Shown here piece after piece: positions 19,860 to 31,510 of a DNA stretch of 64,000 bases (its first letter is position 1; every line of letters begins with the position of its first letter). The notes below the pieces were generated by a model that had not been told where the DNA came from, did not search any database, and was given only the letters and a program-made list of their open reading frames with translations. This DNA comes from Gracilaria gracilis (Eukaryota; Rhodophyta; Florideophyceae; Gracilariales; Gracilariaceae). Made by a program: the position numbers and the translations under genes. The stretch lies in contig JARGSG010000125.1 of the NCBI GenBank assembly GCA_030374805.1, positions 1 through 64,000 of the forward strand, read 5' to 3'.

Positions 19860-22800
19860 ATGCCGCCCCTTCCGCTGCTGCTTTTCTTTTCGTTGCACCT
19901 CCTTACCGAGGCGCGTTTCACCGATCCGCAACCCCCCCAGCCACGCATCATTGCCACTCGTTGGCCGTCCACATTTTCCGCTTTCACGCCACATAATCTC
20001 ACAATCATCCTCAACCAGGCCGTGTTTCGCTTCCTTCATGTACTGATTTCCAACCCTCCACGAACGATTCTCCCGGCCTCCACGTCCACACCCTTGGCCA
20101 ACAATGTCGCGCTTGTCTTTCGTTTACCGCCGCTGCCACCGTTGCAGCCCCGCTGGCAGCTGTGGCTGTTTCACCACAACATCGATCTCATTTCTACACA
20201 TCCCGTCAAACAATCTATCATAATCGTGGCACCTGCGGTCATACGCTCCGCTCATCCGCGCGTACTGCACCATATTCAGACCTCGCTCGTACATGTACCA
20301 GGACACGTTCCACCTAATCCGCGACTTTTCATCGATAATCGCCGTTTGCCACCACGTCGAATCCCGCGAGTATCATTCACTGAGATCATTGCGCGGCTGC
20401 GCTCATCATTCGGGCCATTCGTACTCTCATTTTCCGTCCGTGCTACCGCTGTTACTGCCTCACCTGCGTTTAACGTCTCGGTACACCATGATATTTTGCC
20501 ACTGTCCGCTACTCCGTTACACGCCTCCTATCACTACGGCCCCGCCCATTACGTTTTTTCGTCGCTGTGCACCAACTATACTCCCGTCGTTCACTTTCAA
20601 GCACGTCCTTTGCAAAAAGCGCAGCTGCCCGTCTTCAAAGTGGGTTACAGTACTTCCGCTATGATCCTGCCGCGTTCAGACGTTTGAAATCGTTTTCTTC
20701 GTCTACTGTCCTCTCGCTTCCAGACGAGTTATTCTCGGGGCAACAGCAGACGGACCACGTCTTTACCATTGTTACAACATTTGTCCATGCCCTCCGCATC
20801 GGCGAAACCATTCTTTTCACCATTCTCTTCATCTTCCAAAGGAGAAGCGCTGAAGTTTTCTGCATTTCTGTGTTCCCACATGTTCATCAGAGGGTTCCGC
20901 TGCGTCGTACGGCTGTGCTGCGAGCCTTGCTTTCCTCCACGTACTGCACCAACACTCAGGGAACCTCTGTTCAACTCATATGGCGGGTGAATAACACCGT
21001 TGTAGAGCCTCTGCAAAACACATCCACCTCATTGCGCGCCATATCGCCCCCAGTCACCACTGGATTCGGGAATTCTCTTGTAACTCCAGTCGAAGGCCGC
21101 CTTGTCTACGTAGTCCAAGCAGCCTTGCAGCATACAGTGACTAGAAGAGCCATTGTACCTGCGGCTCCAACAGGAGTCACTGTCGCGCGAAAGTACCCCA
21201 CATTTTTCAAGGCCGTGTAGAATGGCGCCGCAACTCACGTTGCCTCCAGAACTATCTGATTATCCCATTCGCGTATAGGTATACGAACAGTCTCAGTATA
21301 GTGTTTTGTACGTTTCCCAGTCGCGATTCACCTTTCAGTGGTCTTGAAAAATGATACTGGATGAGATTGAATCGGTATGCACATCACAGCTGTTTTCGCC
21401 GTGGTTAGCAACCGAAAGTTCTCAGTCATCCACTTTTGAGATTTCAACTGTCGTAGTGGAATCTGGTACAGACGCATGGCCCGAGGTGCATCAGCAGCTA
21501 CCCCATTCGCACCGTTTTGCAATAACAACGCCAAGTTACTCATGGCATCCACATGATTCTACGCGTGGAGTACACTGTGCTCGTATGGAACGAGGCTTCA
21601 GTTGTTCGACGGCTCAATCTCACATTGAATATTGCTACACAACAGGAAAGGCTTTAGTTTCCATCTGATGCAGCGCTTCGGTCGACGTGAAAGACTCTAC
21701 AAAATCCGGTTGGGAACGAACAGCCCAGATTTCGGTGTTTCGAGTCCATCATTGTATATTGGAACCAAGCAGTATCGGGAGTGTTGTATTTCAAACTCTT
21801 CCACCAAGGGCAGGAAACCGAAATTCTCTCCAACGCAACAGATGGTTTGGTAATTTCGTGCGATGGATACTGGACAAAGGAGACGCCTTTCGGACGGTTC
21901 TTCGCTGTTTCTGCATCTTCACTTACGGCTGGGCGATATACTCTGCATGGAGCAGTAGACGAAACAGCAGGTCTGGGTATGGGAACCACCTGGCGGCTTA
22001 ACGTGCCGCAATGTCTGACGCTTGTTGTTGATCTTCCGACTACGAATGGAATGACGAATCAAACCGTTTTACATGCGGCGGCATACTCTTTACCATCTTC
22101 CGAGAATCTGTACTCGTTCATCTTTCGCCCAGAGAAGTCGTTGACCACGGGCGAGGATGCCGTACTTGCCGGAGGCAGAGAGAAGGGAACTTACGAACTT
22201 TCTTCATGCCTCAATGGCTGCACGGGTAAGCTTGCGGTGTACTTCACTGTGTCTCGCGCCGGACACTACAAAAATTGTTGCGGTGATGTATGACCCAAGC
22301 GAATCGTATCTCCTGGGTTCTCAAACGTCCAACTCCACCATAACTGTGACAGATAATGGTGAACACGATGTACGAACACTGGACGGAAGTGCTGTTGAGA
22401 TCCTAAACGCCACGCTTCTACATCGAGATGAGTCAGGATTCGTGGATTCTCTATTGGCAATTCAAAGTGCTAATATTTCTTTGGACATGCTCGCTGTTGA
22501 TCTGGTAACGACATCACTGAAGCGGGTAGTGTCTGGGCCCACTTTCAATGCGCTACAGTGCTCACAATACCTGAAGGCATGGGCAAGTCTGTTGAGTTTG
22601 GAGGCATTGAACACAACAAATGTTGGTAGCACACTGGGTATCTTAGATATGGCGGTGACACAGAGTGTATCGCCTGGTTCTCCAGGATTTCATCTCCGAC
22701 AGGCTCTAAGAGGTTTCTACGGCTTCGCCACTAGAACAATGTACGATATAGCTTAACGGCGTGTCTCCCGTAGCGGTAAAGGCAGTGAGGAAGTGAACGA

Positions 22801-23887
22801 GATAGCTGAGATAACTAGAAAGTCGGCAGCACGTTCCATTCCGCTGGTGCTCTCCGCGGGACTGATATGTGGGGTTGTGGGCAGTGAAAAAGTCGATGTG
22901 AGTGGTATGGTAAGCGTAAGCCAAGGCCACGAGCGCGATAGCGTGGAGGCGTTTGATGACTATGGAATCGGCGTGATCTGCTTCCCAGGTCAAATCAAAC
23001 GACTGACACCGGAGCCAGCAACAGTACAAGCGTGCGCGCAGGATTCAGACTTGAAAAGACGGGAGAGCATATGTGCTTTCGTTGGTTGAACAACACAACG
23101 TCCTGGAGATGCGGTTCGAAGCAGGCACGTTGGAAGGACCGCAGATTATAATGAGCGGGTTTCAGCAGGTTGAACAGCGGAGAAGAATCAGTCTGGTGTG
23201 GATAAGCTATAGACCTTCTGGATGCTATGCGACGCGTGTTTTCGTGTACGCGACGGCAAACGTTTCAGAGAAGTTCTCGCTACTCGATAGTCAGCGGTTA
23301 GGCTGCGCTGATTGCGGAACGGTGAGCGAGGCAGTCGGACAAGGCTCAGTGGCAGCTACGAAGCGAGGCAGGGAAAGGATGACGGCAAACGAATTCGAAT
23401 TCGACGCGCAACGAAACAGAATGAGTGCGGTGGTGGAGGGCAGAGTGCTTGTTCGACTGCGATTGCAAGTGAGCGGAACAAAACTATCGGAGTGCATCCG
23501 TTTGAGCGGGGGCACGATCAACATGAGAGGCAGAGCGGCATCGTTGACAATCTGGCTGCCGTGGTTGCCATAGTCGGTTGCGGGGTGGTGTTGATTGCGG
23601 TGCTTCTGTGGCGATTCGGATGGCTGCGTATACATGGACCGTTTGCACGGCGGCGGGTGGAGTGGAACATAGGCGAAGCAGAACATGACGTTGAGATGGC
23701 TGAAGAAGGGATGCTGAGCAGCAGTTCGGACAAAACGGTAGACGAGAATACGCGGGTGCCAATACGGTTCCAGGTGCGTGGGGAAACGGGATCGATCGGA
23801 TGTCTGGAAGATGAATGGCAGTTGCACGGCTCATCACTGTTGACTGCGACTGCGTCGCACATGACGAGCAGCAGCGACGGGTGGTAG
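19860..23887 (+). pseudogene. Large single-pass membrane protein gene, decayed
   Basis: The start codon at 19860 opens a clear signal peptide (MPPLPLLLFFSLHLLTEA). Long extracellular-type sequence follows in shifting frames, rich in Ser/Thr and N-glycosylation sequons. Examples are GTSVQLIWRVNNTVVEPLQN near 20960, ILSNATDGLVISCDGYWTK near 21810, and NISLDMLAVDLVTTSLKRVV near 22470. One transmembrane helix (LAAVVAIVGCGVVLIAVLLW) lies near 23550-23615, followed by an acidic cytoplasmic tail to 23887. The architecture is type I. The style recalls REJ/polycystin-type ectodomains, but I cannot assign a family. The frame changes at least six times and there are in-frame stops near 21280 and 21345, so it is probably a pseudogene of about 1,300 codons. 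Confidence 0.6.
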
Positions 23888-25059
23888 ATAGAGACGCGGC
23901 TGATGCGGCTGTGACTTGTGTGTGCACCATTTTATACAGCCAATGGGCACATGGCGCGGCGCTATGATACACTCACGCCACCCGTTCGGACCCATCCCGT
24001 TACTGTGTGCGGCGCACGTGAGCAGCATGCGCACTGTATCTAGCCGAGCGCGTGAACGCGGCGCGGCGGTCGACGGCAGACGGACGGAACTGGGTCATGC
24101 TAGATACAAATATATGTAATTGAAGGCGCTTCCGATATTGCGGCGATGGAGACGGCGTGGATGGGTGTAAGGATGAAGCTGAAGACGCCGTTCTCTGCCA
24201 AGTTGATGAAGCTGTGCAAAGCAAAGCGATCGCCACCTCCCGCCAGATACTGATTACAGACACGGACGGAAAGGTGCGGCGCCATGCGGCGAGTGTCGAG
24301 GTGGTATCTAGTCAAAAGGCGGTAGGGGGCCCACGGTGGCGAATCCGGCGTGCAAGCGGGCAGCTGTTGCGCGCGCACGCGGCGTGTCGGCCGCCGCTGC
24401 GTTGCAGCGGCGGGCGCACGTGGACGCGGTGCGCGGCGCGACAACGCGCCCAACATGTTCATCTGTAAGTTGGCGTGGGGCGCCATCTAATTGTAGTGGG
24501 TCGTGCCAAATTGCCCCCGCATTGCCGCTGCCGGCGGTGGTGGCTCCGGCGGTGCGCCGCCACGGCGGTGGTGGCTCCGGTGGTGCGCCGCCACGGCGGT
24601 GGCAGCGTCACGCGCGTGTAGCGCAGTGACTGGCGCCGCCACTGCAACCACGGCGCACGTGTACGTGTCCGCGTGCTGACTTGCTGCGCGTCGCAGCCGC
24701 CTCCGGACGCATCGACCCGCGCACAATCGCTTCTGCCAGGCAGCTGCGGCTGCTGCGTGGCCGACAGAGCTCCCGTCGCTGCGTGCGCCACCGCACCCCC
24801 GTCGCTGCGTGCCCGTAGATGCGTGCCCGTAAAAAGCAGCACTTTCGACTCGTGCGCGTCGTCCGTCTCGCGTGCCGCCGTGGCGACCATATATTCGCCG
24901 CCCACCCCGGCGCGCCGACGGGTCATTCGCACCCATCCCTCGTCGATCATCCGCCAAAACTTCCCTCCCGCCTTCTCCATCCCCCACCTCTTCCCCCACC
25001 CCTTCCCCCCTTTTCCTATACTAACCAAACCAAACTCCTGCCCGCTCTAGCCATGCATA
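23888..25059. other. No gene recognised; GC-rich spacer
   Basis: GC-rich DNA with long but biased frames on both strands, which look like composition artefacts. It includes the tandem repeat at 24532-24605 and a pyrimidine-rich stretch at 24950-25060 that could be promoter-proximal. Confidence 0.45.
24532..24605. repeat. 31-bp GC-rich tandem repeat, about 2.4 copies
   Basis: Units begin CGGCGGTGGTGGCTCCGG at 24532 and 24563, and a partial third unit starts at 24594. The two full copies differ at one base. Each unit contains a GGCGGTG/GCGCCGCCA inverted pair and could fold. Confidence 0.85.
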
Positions 25060-25989
25060 TGAATCGCGTCGATTTTCCTTCCCCTCCTCCGCCCCGTCGC
25101 GCTCCCGCACCCGGCTCCTGGCTCAGCCGCGCCTCCCTCGCTGCCTGATTATTCCTCAGCCCCCCATTCGCTCTACATACACCTCTCCTACACCTCCGTC
25201 ACTACCCTCAACCTGCCGCTTCCATACCAGCCGGCCTCTCACTTTGCGGTCATCCAGACGCATCCCGCGCCCGACCCCGACTCCATCGGCGCGCGTACGC
25301 CCGCCCCGCTGCCGCACGAAGTCATTGCCATCACCCGTCCCCTTCTGTCGTCGTAGCACGATGGCGCGCCTCCGCCACCGCCGCCCAAGTCGGATCCGGT
25401 CTTGCAAAAATGTTTGTCAACCACAACGTGTACGACTCGTCCAATTGCCCACCGTCACTCCGCTCCCTCCTACGCCCAATCTCCACGCGCTGCACTCGTG
25501 GCATGCATTGCCTGCCATGCATTCGTTCTCGTCCATGCCGTCTATCCCGCCAATGCCCTCCGTAGCGCACCTGTCCTCTATGCCGTCTATGCCGCCGTTG
25601 CTACAACTGCATGACTCGCTGCCGCACACCCGTTGCCGTCGTCGCACTTGTCGTCGCAGGTTAGCAGCGATATCACCTCACCGGGCATTTTGTCGCCCAC
25701 CATGGACAAACGGCCAAAGACGAGCGCCAACCGTGTCGTATCGTATCAAAGCGCAATCATCAGTAATGATGATGCTATCACCATGATGATGGCCGCTCAT
25801 CACGCTTCCCACTTGCCGGCGCCTACGTACACTGCTGTGGCTGCCCTCACGTCGTCGCTCCCAGTGTATGAGGCTGATGGAATCCGATTCAAGCTGCTAG
25901 AACAACCGCCCGACCAGAAGATCAAGCGGCTACGAGACGAGAAAACAAAACCGTATATTGCGTTGCACAGCCGTTGCTTCTTTCTCTGA
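25060..25989 (+). pseudogene. Possible broken host gene, low-complexity N-terminus
   Basis: Three plus-strand frames in turn show non-random protein-like sequence: a Tyr/Pro-rich part near 25150-25350, a Met/Pro/Ser repeat part (SSMPSIPPMPSVAHLSSMPS) near 25530-25600, and a C-terminal part from 25633 to the stop at 25989 (YEADGIRFKLLEQPPDQKIK). The last part looks like folded-domain sequence. I do not recognise the family. A transcription-factor-like protein is a guess from composition only. The frame changes suggest decay or missed introns. Confidence 0.3.
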
Positions 25990-26650
25990 AGTAACTGGAG
26001 TTAAACGAAAGATTCCATCCACGTGTATTTATTTACACGTGGACATGATTTTCGTGTTCCCTGCTCTTATCCAATGGAAATGAAGCCTAGGGACGTTTCG
26101 CGTCCCTAATCATCCAGTATTATATAGCTGAGACTCTTGAAAGCACAAATGCCAACGGGGGTGCTGCTTACCATGATGAACTTCTTTGCTTTGTTCTAGC
26201 GTGAGGTGTAAACACCAAACCACCGGACGCCACTCGATGAAAAGCATCAAGCGCGCAAACAGAATGGAATTCGAATGACGTGAAACGAAGATCTAGAAAA
26301 TGAATTTCGTTACGTGGCTATACAATCACATGTACACCTCGAAGAACTCCAACTGAAGTAAAAGTTTTGGAGTATGAAGCGATTCTTGGGATTCACAACA
26401 AACTGACATTTAATTTTCAGGCAGAACTCAGATGACAGATAACATCTGCAAGATACTTGAGAGATAACGATAGAAAGACATGAAGGTTTCCGAAATGGAC
26501 ACAGATAAGCCTGCAACGCTATTGAATTTATGACCCTGTGTGTAGCATCATCTTACTACACAACTGCTGTACGCAAATTCATCACTGTCACATCGACTGA
26601 ACAGGTTGGAGTAACTCCTTGGTATTCTGGACACACTGGTGATTTCGTCT
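25990..26650. other. No gene recognised
   Basis: Moderately AT-rich spacer, with nothing supported beyond short chance frames. Confidence 0.5.
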
Positions 26651-27741
26651 TCAGGCGGAACTCAACTGACGCATAACGCCAGCAAAGCATTTCAAAGAAC
26701 AAAAGTGCTGTCCTTCGATGTGTGCGTCACCGAGAACTCTTTGTCCGCACAGGTTATGCAAATTCTCACGACAAAACTGGCAGTTGTGTGCGGCTAGACC
26801 CGGCAAAACGCACCCCATAACATTGCAACGGTTTTCAGGATGCAATCTGCGCCTCTTGAAAGTTTTCGGAGAACACGTTCGTTCGTGCATTCCAGACGGT
26901 CTTGCACCTTGTTTTTGTTGGTTCTTAGGTACTGGAGTACTTTCATCGTCCGTGTCCTCCCCAAAGACATAAGTTATTCTCTTACTTGCAATTTTTCTCG
27001 TTACTTTCTTCCTTCCTCCGCGGAACCCCGGTGGGACTTCGCCTTCGAAATCGCTCTCGCTTGAGGTGGCACCGGAGTTTATGAAATCACATTCAATTTC
27101 TGAGGCAACGGGTTCTTCATCAGATTCATTTCTTGAGATAGGACTCGGGAGACGTTTTGGATTGCGCTTAGGACGAGATTCAACTCTTAAGTTGCAAGGG
27201 CGACGTTGTCAGCCCTCTTTACCATGTAGTTCCGAATATGTGTTTGGATTTGTTTCCTTTCTGCCGTCACCTGGTTGACGTTCTCTCTTCTTAGCCCCTT
27301 CGGTTTCCTATACTCTCTTTCCTCCTCTTTGGCGGGATGCACCCAGTCTTTGGCAGCCTTCTTATAGTTCTTATCTGTCTTGAACACTTCTTGGAGAAAA
27401 ATATCTGCAGCCCAATAATCTTCTGCCATTTGCAAGAAGCTGAATGTTGCATTGAGCTTCCTGCGGACAGCCTGCATCTGAGTGGGAAAACGCTCTTCCG
27501 CCTGTTCATATGTCAGTTTTCCTATCTTAATCTTCCAGTCGTTTTCACTGCTCCCAGTGTAAAGCGTCTTACGAATTCGCAAACGGATACGACGAGCGCG
27601 GTCTTTGGTGACGAGGACGTATGAGGGATTGAACGAAACGTTCTTCCACTCGGCATGTGCTCTATTGAAAGTCTCTGAAGCTGAGCGTTGACTGCCTTTT
27701 CCATCGTTACGGCGTCGAATCAAGGCACATGGATATGGCAA
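26651..27741 (-). pseudogene. Zinc-finger transposon-like protein, frameshifted
   Basis: The minus-strand frame 27741-27187 encodes 184 residues rich in charged helices (IRLRIRKTLYTGSSENDWKI, then AAKDWVHPAKEEEREYRKPK). A neighbouring frame continues with RVESRPKRNPKRLPSPISRN and an acidic stretch. After a further shift near 27040 a third frame ends in a Cys/His cluster (HNCQFCRENLHNLCGQ then HFCSLKCF) and stops at 26651. The cluster follows the same pattern as in the ORF at 10594. I infer one gene with about two frameshifts. Its family is unknown; a C-terminal zinc finger of this sort is common in eukaryotic transposases. Confidence 0.5.
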
Positions 27742-28223
27742 AACTGAGGCGTCTTTGTGAGATCGTACTTCATTCGAAGTTACGTGCTTTCCGACTTAGG
27801 AGGCATATTCTTCGCGTGGCGGTGGCATTGTAGAAAAACCTCACAGAAGATGAAGTTCAGAAGAAAAGAGACGCTAGTGAAAGAGGCCGATGAAATGAGA
27901 CTCGTAATGAGATGTAGCAGGTCGAACGCGAATAAGGTCTGCGAGTTCAACTAGGCTCTCGTCTGGCTTTCATATGACACATGTATCCCATGCGGCTTGC
28001 ATGTCGTTTATTCGGTTTCGAAGCGAAATATAGGGGCATATTCCGGTTGAGAATGACACAATCTGCGATTTGGAAAGGCGATCAAGTGCCCGGCTGGTTT
28101 AGGAGAGTCTTTTTGTCGTCCACAATATACTCAAGGCAAAACATCATACGTTCAACACCTGCAGTTGGCCGAAACGAAGTTGTTTTTGCAATATCTGCAC
28201 AAAACTGGCCGTTGCTCGAAGAC
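27742..28223. other. No gene recognised; 3' flank of LINE
   Basis: Sequence between the zinc-finger remnant and the LINE A-tail. If the LINE interrupted the gene that ends at 34869, the rest of that gene should be here, but no convincing continuation was seen. Confidence 0.4.
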
Positions 28224-28339
28224 TTTTTTCTTTTTTTCTTCAATCAATTGCTTTTTATTTATAGTGTTCCCAATGTCCCATGAAGAGCAGCAGGGTAACA
28301 CTGTCAAGGTGTAAACTAACTTGGTCAATTACGAACCAA

Positions 28340-31300
28340 CGCAATCATTCTTACTACTTATAGCACAGATTTACAACTGTGCTCTTCCAATACATCTAGT
28401 ATTTCGGTCGCCTCCTGTCTCTCTCCAGGTGACCAATCTTCCATTCCGAGTAGTACCTTCAGTCTTCCGTACTTCCAGTACTCGTGCCCAAGTACATCAC
28501 GTGCCTCCATTGGGTTCGCTGGGAACTCATTGAAGTACCATCGGATACCCATCATTCGGTGCGAAACTTTGCGCAACCGAAGAACGGGTGGGTATTTTCC
28601 ATTTGCCGCACACGGGATTTTGCGAACGCGTCTTGCCGAGGCAAGTTTTCACTCCACATCCCGTATCCTTCCTATTCCCGTTGTACACACATTATCAATT
28701 TCAGATCGCAGTGCCAAAATTGAAGGATGCGCATTATACAGCGACAGCTGCCGACACGCTCGGTTCACCTTCAACTGTCGCGATCTGTGTTCCAAGTCAA
28801 GGTTCAATACCTTTTCACGACACGATTGATAGTGCCGTAGACGTTTGGAAGCGAGCACAATCCGTCGCAGAGCCGCAGACTCTAAACGACAAAGTGCACG
28901 CATCATTGGCACCCGATATGTTCCAAACCGAGATGCCATTTTTCCAAGAATCAGTTTGAAGAATATTTCTTCAAGCTTCACTATCGCCATTTCCAAATGT
29001 GATGTGAGCGGTACAAGATGCAACGCATATTCGTAAATCGACCTCACGAATGCGTGGTACAAACTCACACAGCTGCGCGTATCAAATCCATTCCGGTGCA
29101 GACCAGCACCGGCTAGGCTTCCTAATCGACGTTGAGCATTTTGTACCCGTTCCATGTGCTTGTCGGCCGTTACTCCACTGGTGGTTAGAGACACCTCCAG
29201 ATGTACTGCACTACGTACCACGCTCAGCTTATCACCAGCAAGTGTGAATATTGCAGAGTGATTTTGGTTTGCAGGCAGTTGCAGTACCATCGACTTGCCG
29301 TTTGCAGTGTTCCACGGTATTTGCATTTCTTTGCCCCAACTACTGCATATGTCTAGCAGTTGTTGCAGCCCGCTATCGGTCTTCGCAATCAGAATCACAT
29401 CGTCGGCAAATGCACTCGCACCTCGATCCGACACATGATATGGCACTTCCTCCACTCGATGCAGCATGGAATCAATATACATGTTGAACAATGTACAGTT
29501 GAATGGGTCACCTTGGGGGACTCCAAGAGTCATTTGTACTTGTTCATCTTTCCAATTTCCATTTATGAAAGCGTTGACTGGTTGCAGCAGCAAAGTAGTC
29601 ATTGCCGCATGCTTCGGTTGTAACCTCGATGCGCACACTTGCGACAATAGTTTTAGGTTCACTTTGTCGTACGCCTTCGTTAGATCCAGTACTGCCAGAC
29701 ACGAGTGGCCGTTTGTGATGATGTTATTCACCTCCACAATCGACTGTTCCGTTCCATTGTACTTTGAGAACCCATACTGATACTCATGAAACTCGATATA
29801 GTTCACCACAATCGAGTTTAATGCAGCCGAAATTGCTTTACGCAAGTGCGACAGAATAGATATCGGTCGGTAGTTGGATGGTACCGAGATGTCGCCTTTC
29901 TTGTATATGAGCGATATACGTGTCTGCCGCAACGCTAAAGGTATATATGCCAACTTCCAGCACGCCCGGCGCAGCTTCAGAAGCGTGGACGCGCACAAAG
30001 TTGGACTGACCTGTAGCATTTCCGACGCCATGTTATCACGTCCAATCGATCTTCCCTTCTTTGCATCCTTGATCGATTTTTCCAATGCAATCCGGAACGA
30101 GTCCGGAACGTCAAATGGGACTGCTTTCACCCCACATTCGGGTGGCTGGTACTCGGCAATAAACTCAGCGTAGTCCTGTGGGTCTAATGGATTTCCACGT
30201 TCCAGTGCCCGTGCGCTATGTCGAGATCGTAATTTCATCACCGAGTTGATTCGGTTCACTGTTTGAGATGCTTTTTCGTCCTCGGCGGTGTCAAGAAATT
30301 CGTCCAACAGTTGTCTCTTCTTTGCCCGACAACGAAGTTTAATGAATCGGTCAATCTCCTTGTACACATTCCACATTTGAATGTGGCCACTTCGTTTCCA
30401 CCGTTTGTAATACGTAGATCGCACACGACTCAACTGGTCAAGACTAGAATCCCAGAAGAAGCGATATCGGTCAAGACGCATTGATACGAAAGTGATCCAG
30501 GGGCTACTGGTTGTGTCCACAAGTTGGCTACAAGCATCCTCCAGATCTTCTTTTGAGTTTGCGTGGTCAAAACGTGTAGCCACATTAGGGAAATTGGCTT
30601 TGTAATACGTCTCAGCCTCTTCGATTTTGTCCACGCATTTGAGTTGCGGGCCTCGAAATCTTCGGTTTTCGTGGTGAGAATTGAGTTGTCATCCAGTCAA
30701 TGTCTGCAACAACCATGTTGTGATCCGAGACTGCATCCCACGATCCACTTGCTGTTGCTACATTTCGAACAGTCACTCGCTTCGAGATGAAGAAATCCAC
30801 TACGCTCGACCCATTTGGGATGTGAAATGTTGGCGTCAACTCGGATGGAGCCCTCAGCAAAAGGTCTCATTTACGGATCCCCGCTCGGAGGCGACGACCA
30901 TGCCTGTTTGTTCGTTGATCCCAGTCGTCATGACGGGAATTCCAGTCGCCAGCCAGTAACGTCGGACCACGGATCAAAGATTTCAATCGCTCCAGGAATC
31001 CCTTTATGTCCTCATCTGAAGCGCTCGGACTAAGATATACTCCTATCAAATTGAGATCTGGGCGAACTCTCAGTGCCCGGATTTGGTACGCCGCGGTACC
31101 GTACTTGGCCACGACCTTCGTACAGAAGCGCTGATGATTGAAAATCGTGATCCCACCTCTCGGCGCTCGACTCCTATACTCCGCTTCCAGCGCCACACTC
31201 ACATGTGGCAATGCCAACGACACCTCATCGGAGGGACGTTGCCATGTTTCCACAACGCACAGAAAGTCTAAACCTAGTACTTTTCATGCACGGTGGACTT

Positions 31301-31440
31301 CGGCCTCGCTATGTGCGAGACCTCTCACGTTGAAAGTACCAACCCGGATCACAACCCCTCACCATTTTGGTGACCATCATGTAGAATTGGACCGGTTTGC
31401 GTCGCAGGCGACGGCACATTAATGATCACGGAGAACATAT
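28340..31440 (-). pseudogene. LINE ORF2: endonuclease and reverse transcriptase
   Basis: ORF2 nicks target DNA and reverse-transcribes the element's RNA. The endonuclease begins at RVGTFNVRGLA near 31350 and includes LLAGDWNSRHDDWD near 30960 and WDAVSDHNMVVADIDW near 30720. The reverse transcriptase in 30634-28649 has LDLTKAYDKVN, PQGDPFNCTLFNMYID and the catalytic FADDVILIAK. A C-terminal region follows (HRMMGIRWYFNEFPANPMEA, 28576-28358). Breaks: three in-frame stops (near 31295, near 30872 and at 28649, the last two being TGG to TGA changes) and one frameshift near 30650-30690. The copy at 31896-32352 still has tryptophan at the last site. Confidence 0.88.
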
Positions 31441-31510
31441 TTCGTACCAATCTGTTCGGACGACGCATTTCGTGATCATAAGTGGGAGCACCATCGTGGT
31501 CCCAATCCGA

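Noticed and set aside
24100-25028. Long frames in 24.1-25.0 kb on both strands
   Set aside because: GC-rich DNA with few stops; Arg/Ala-rich products without domains.
27742-28223. Continuation of the 34869-36018 gene beyond the LINE
   Set aside because: No frame resembles the expected transposase core, and no target duplication links the two flanks.
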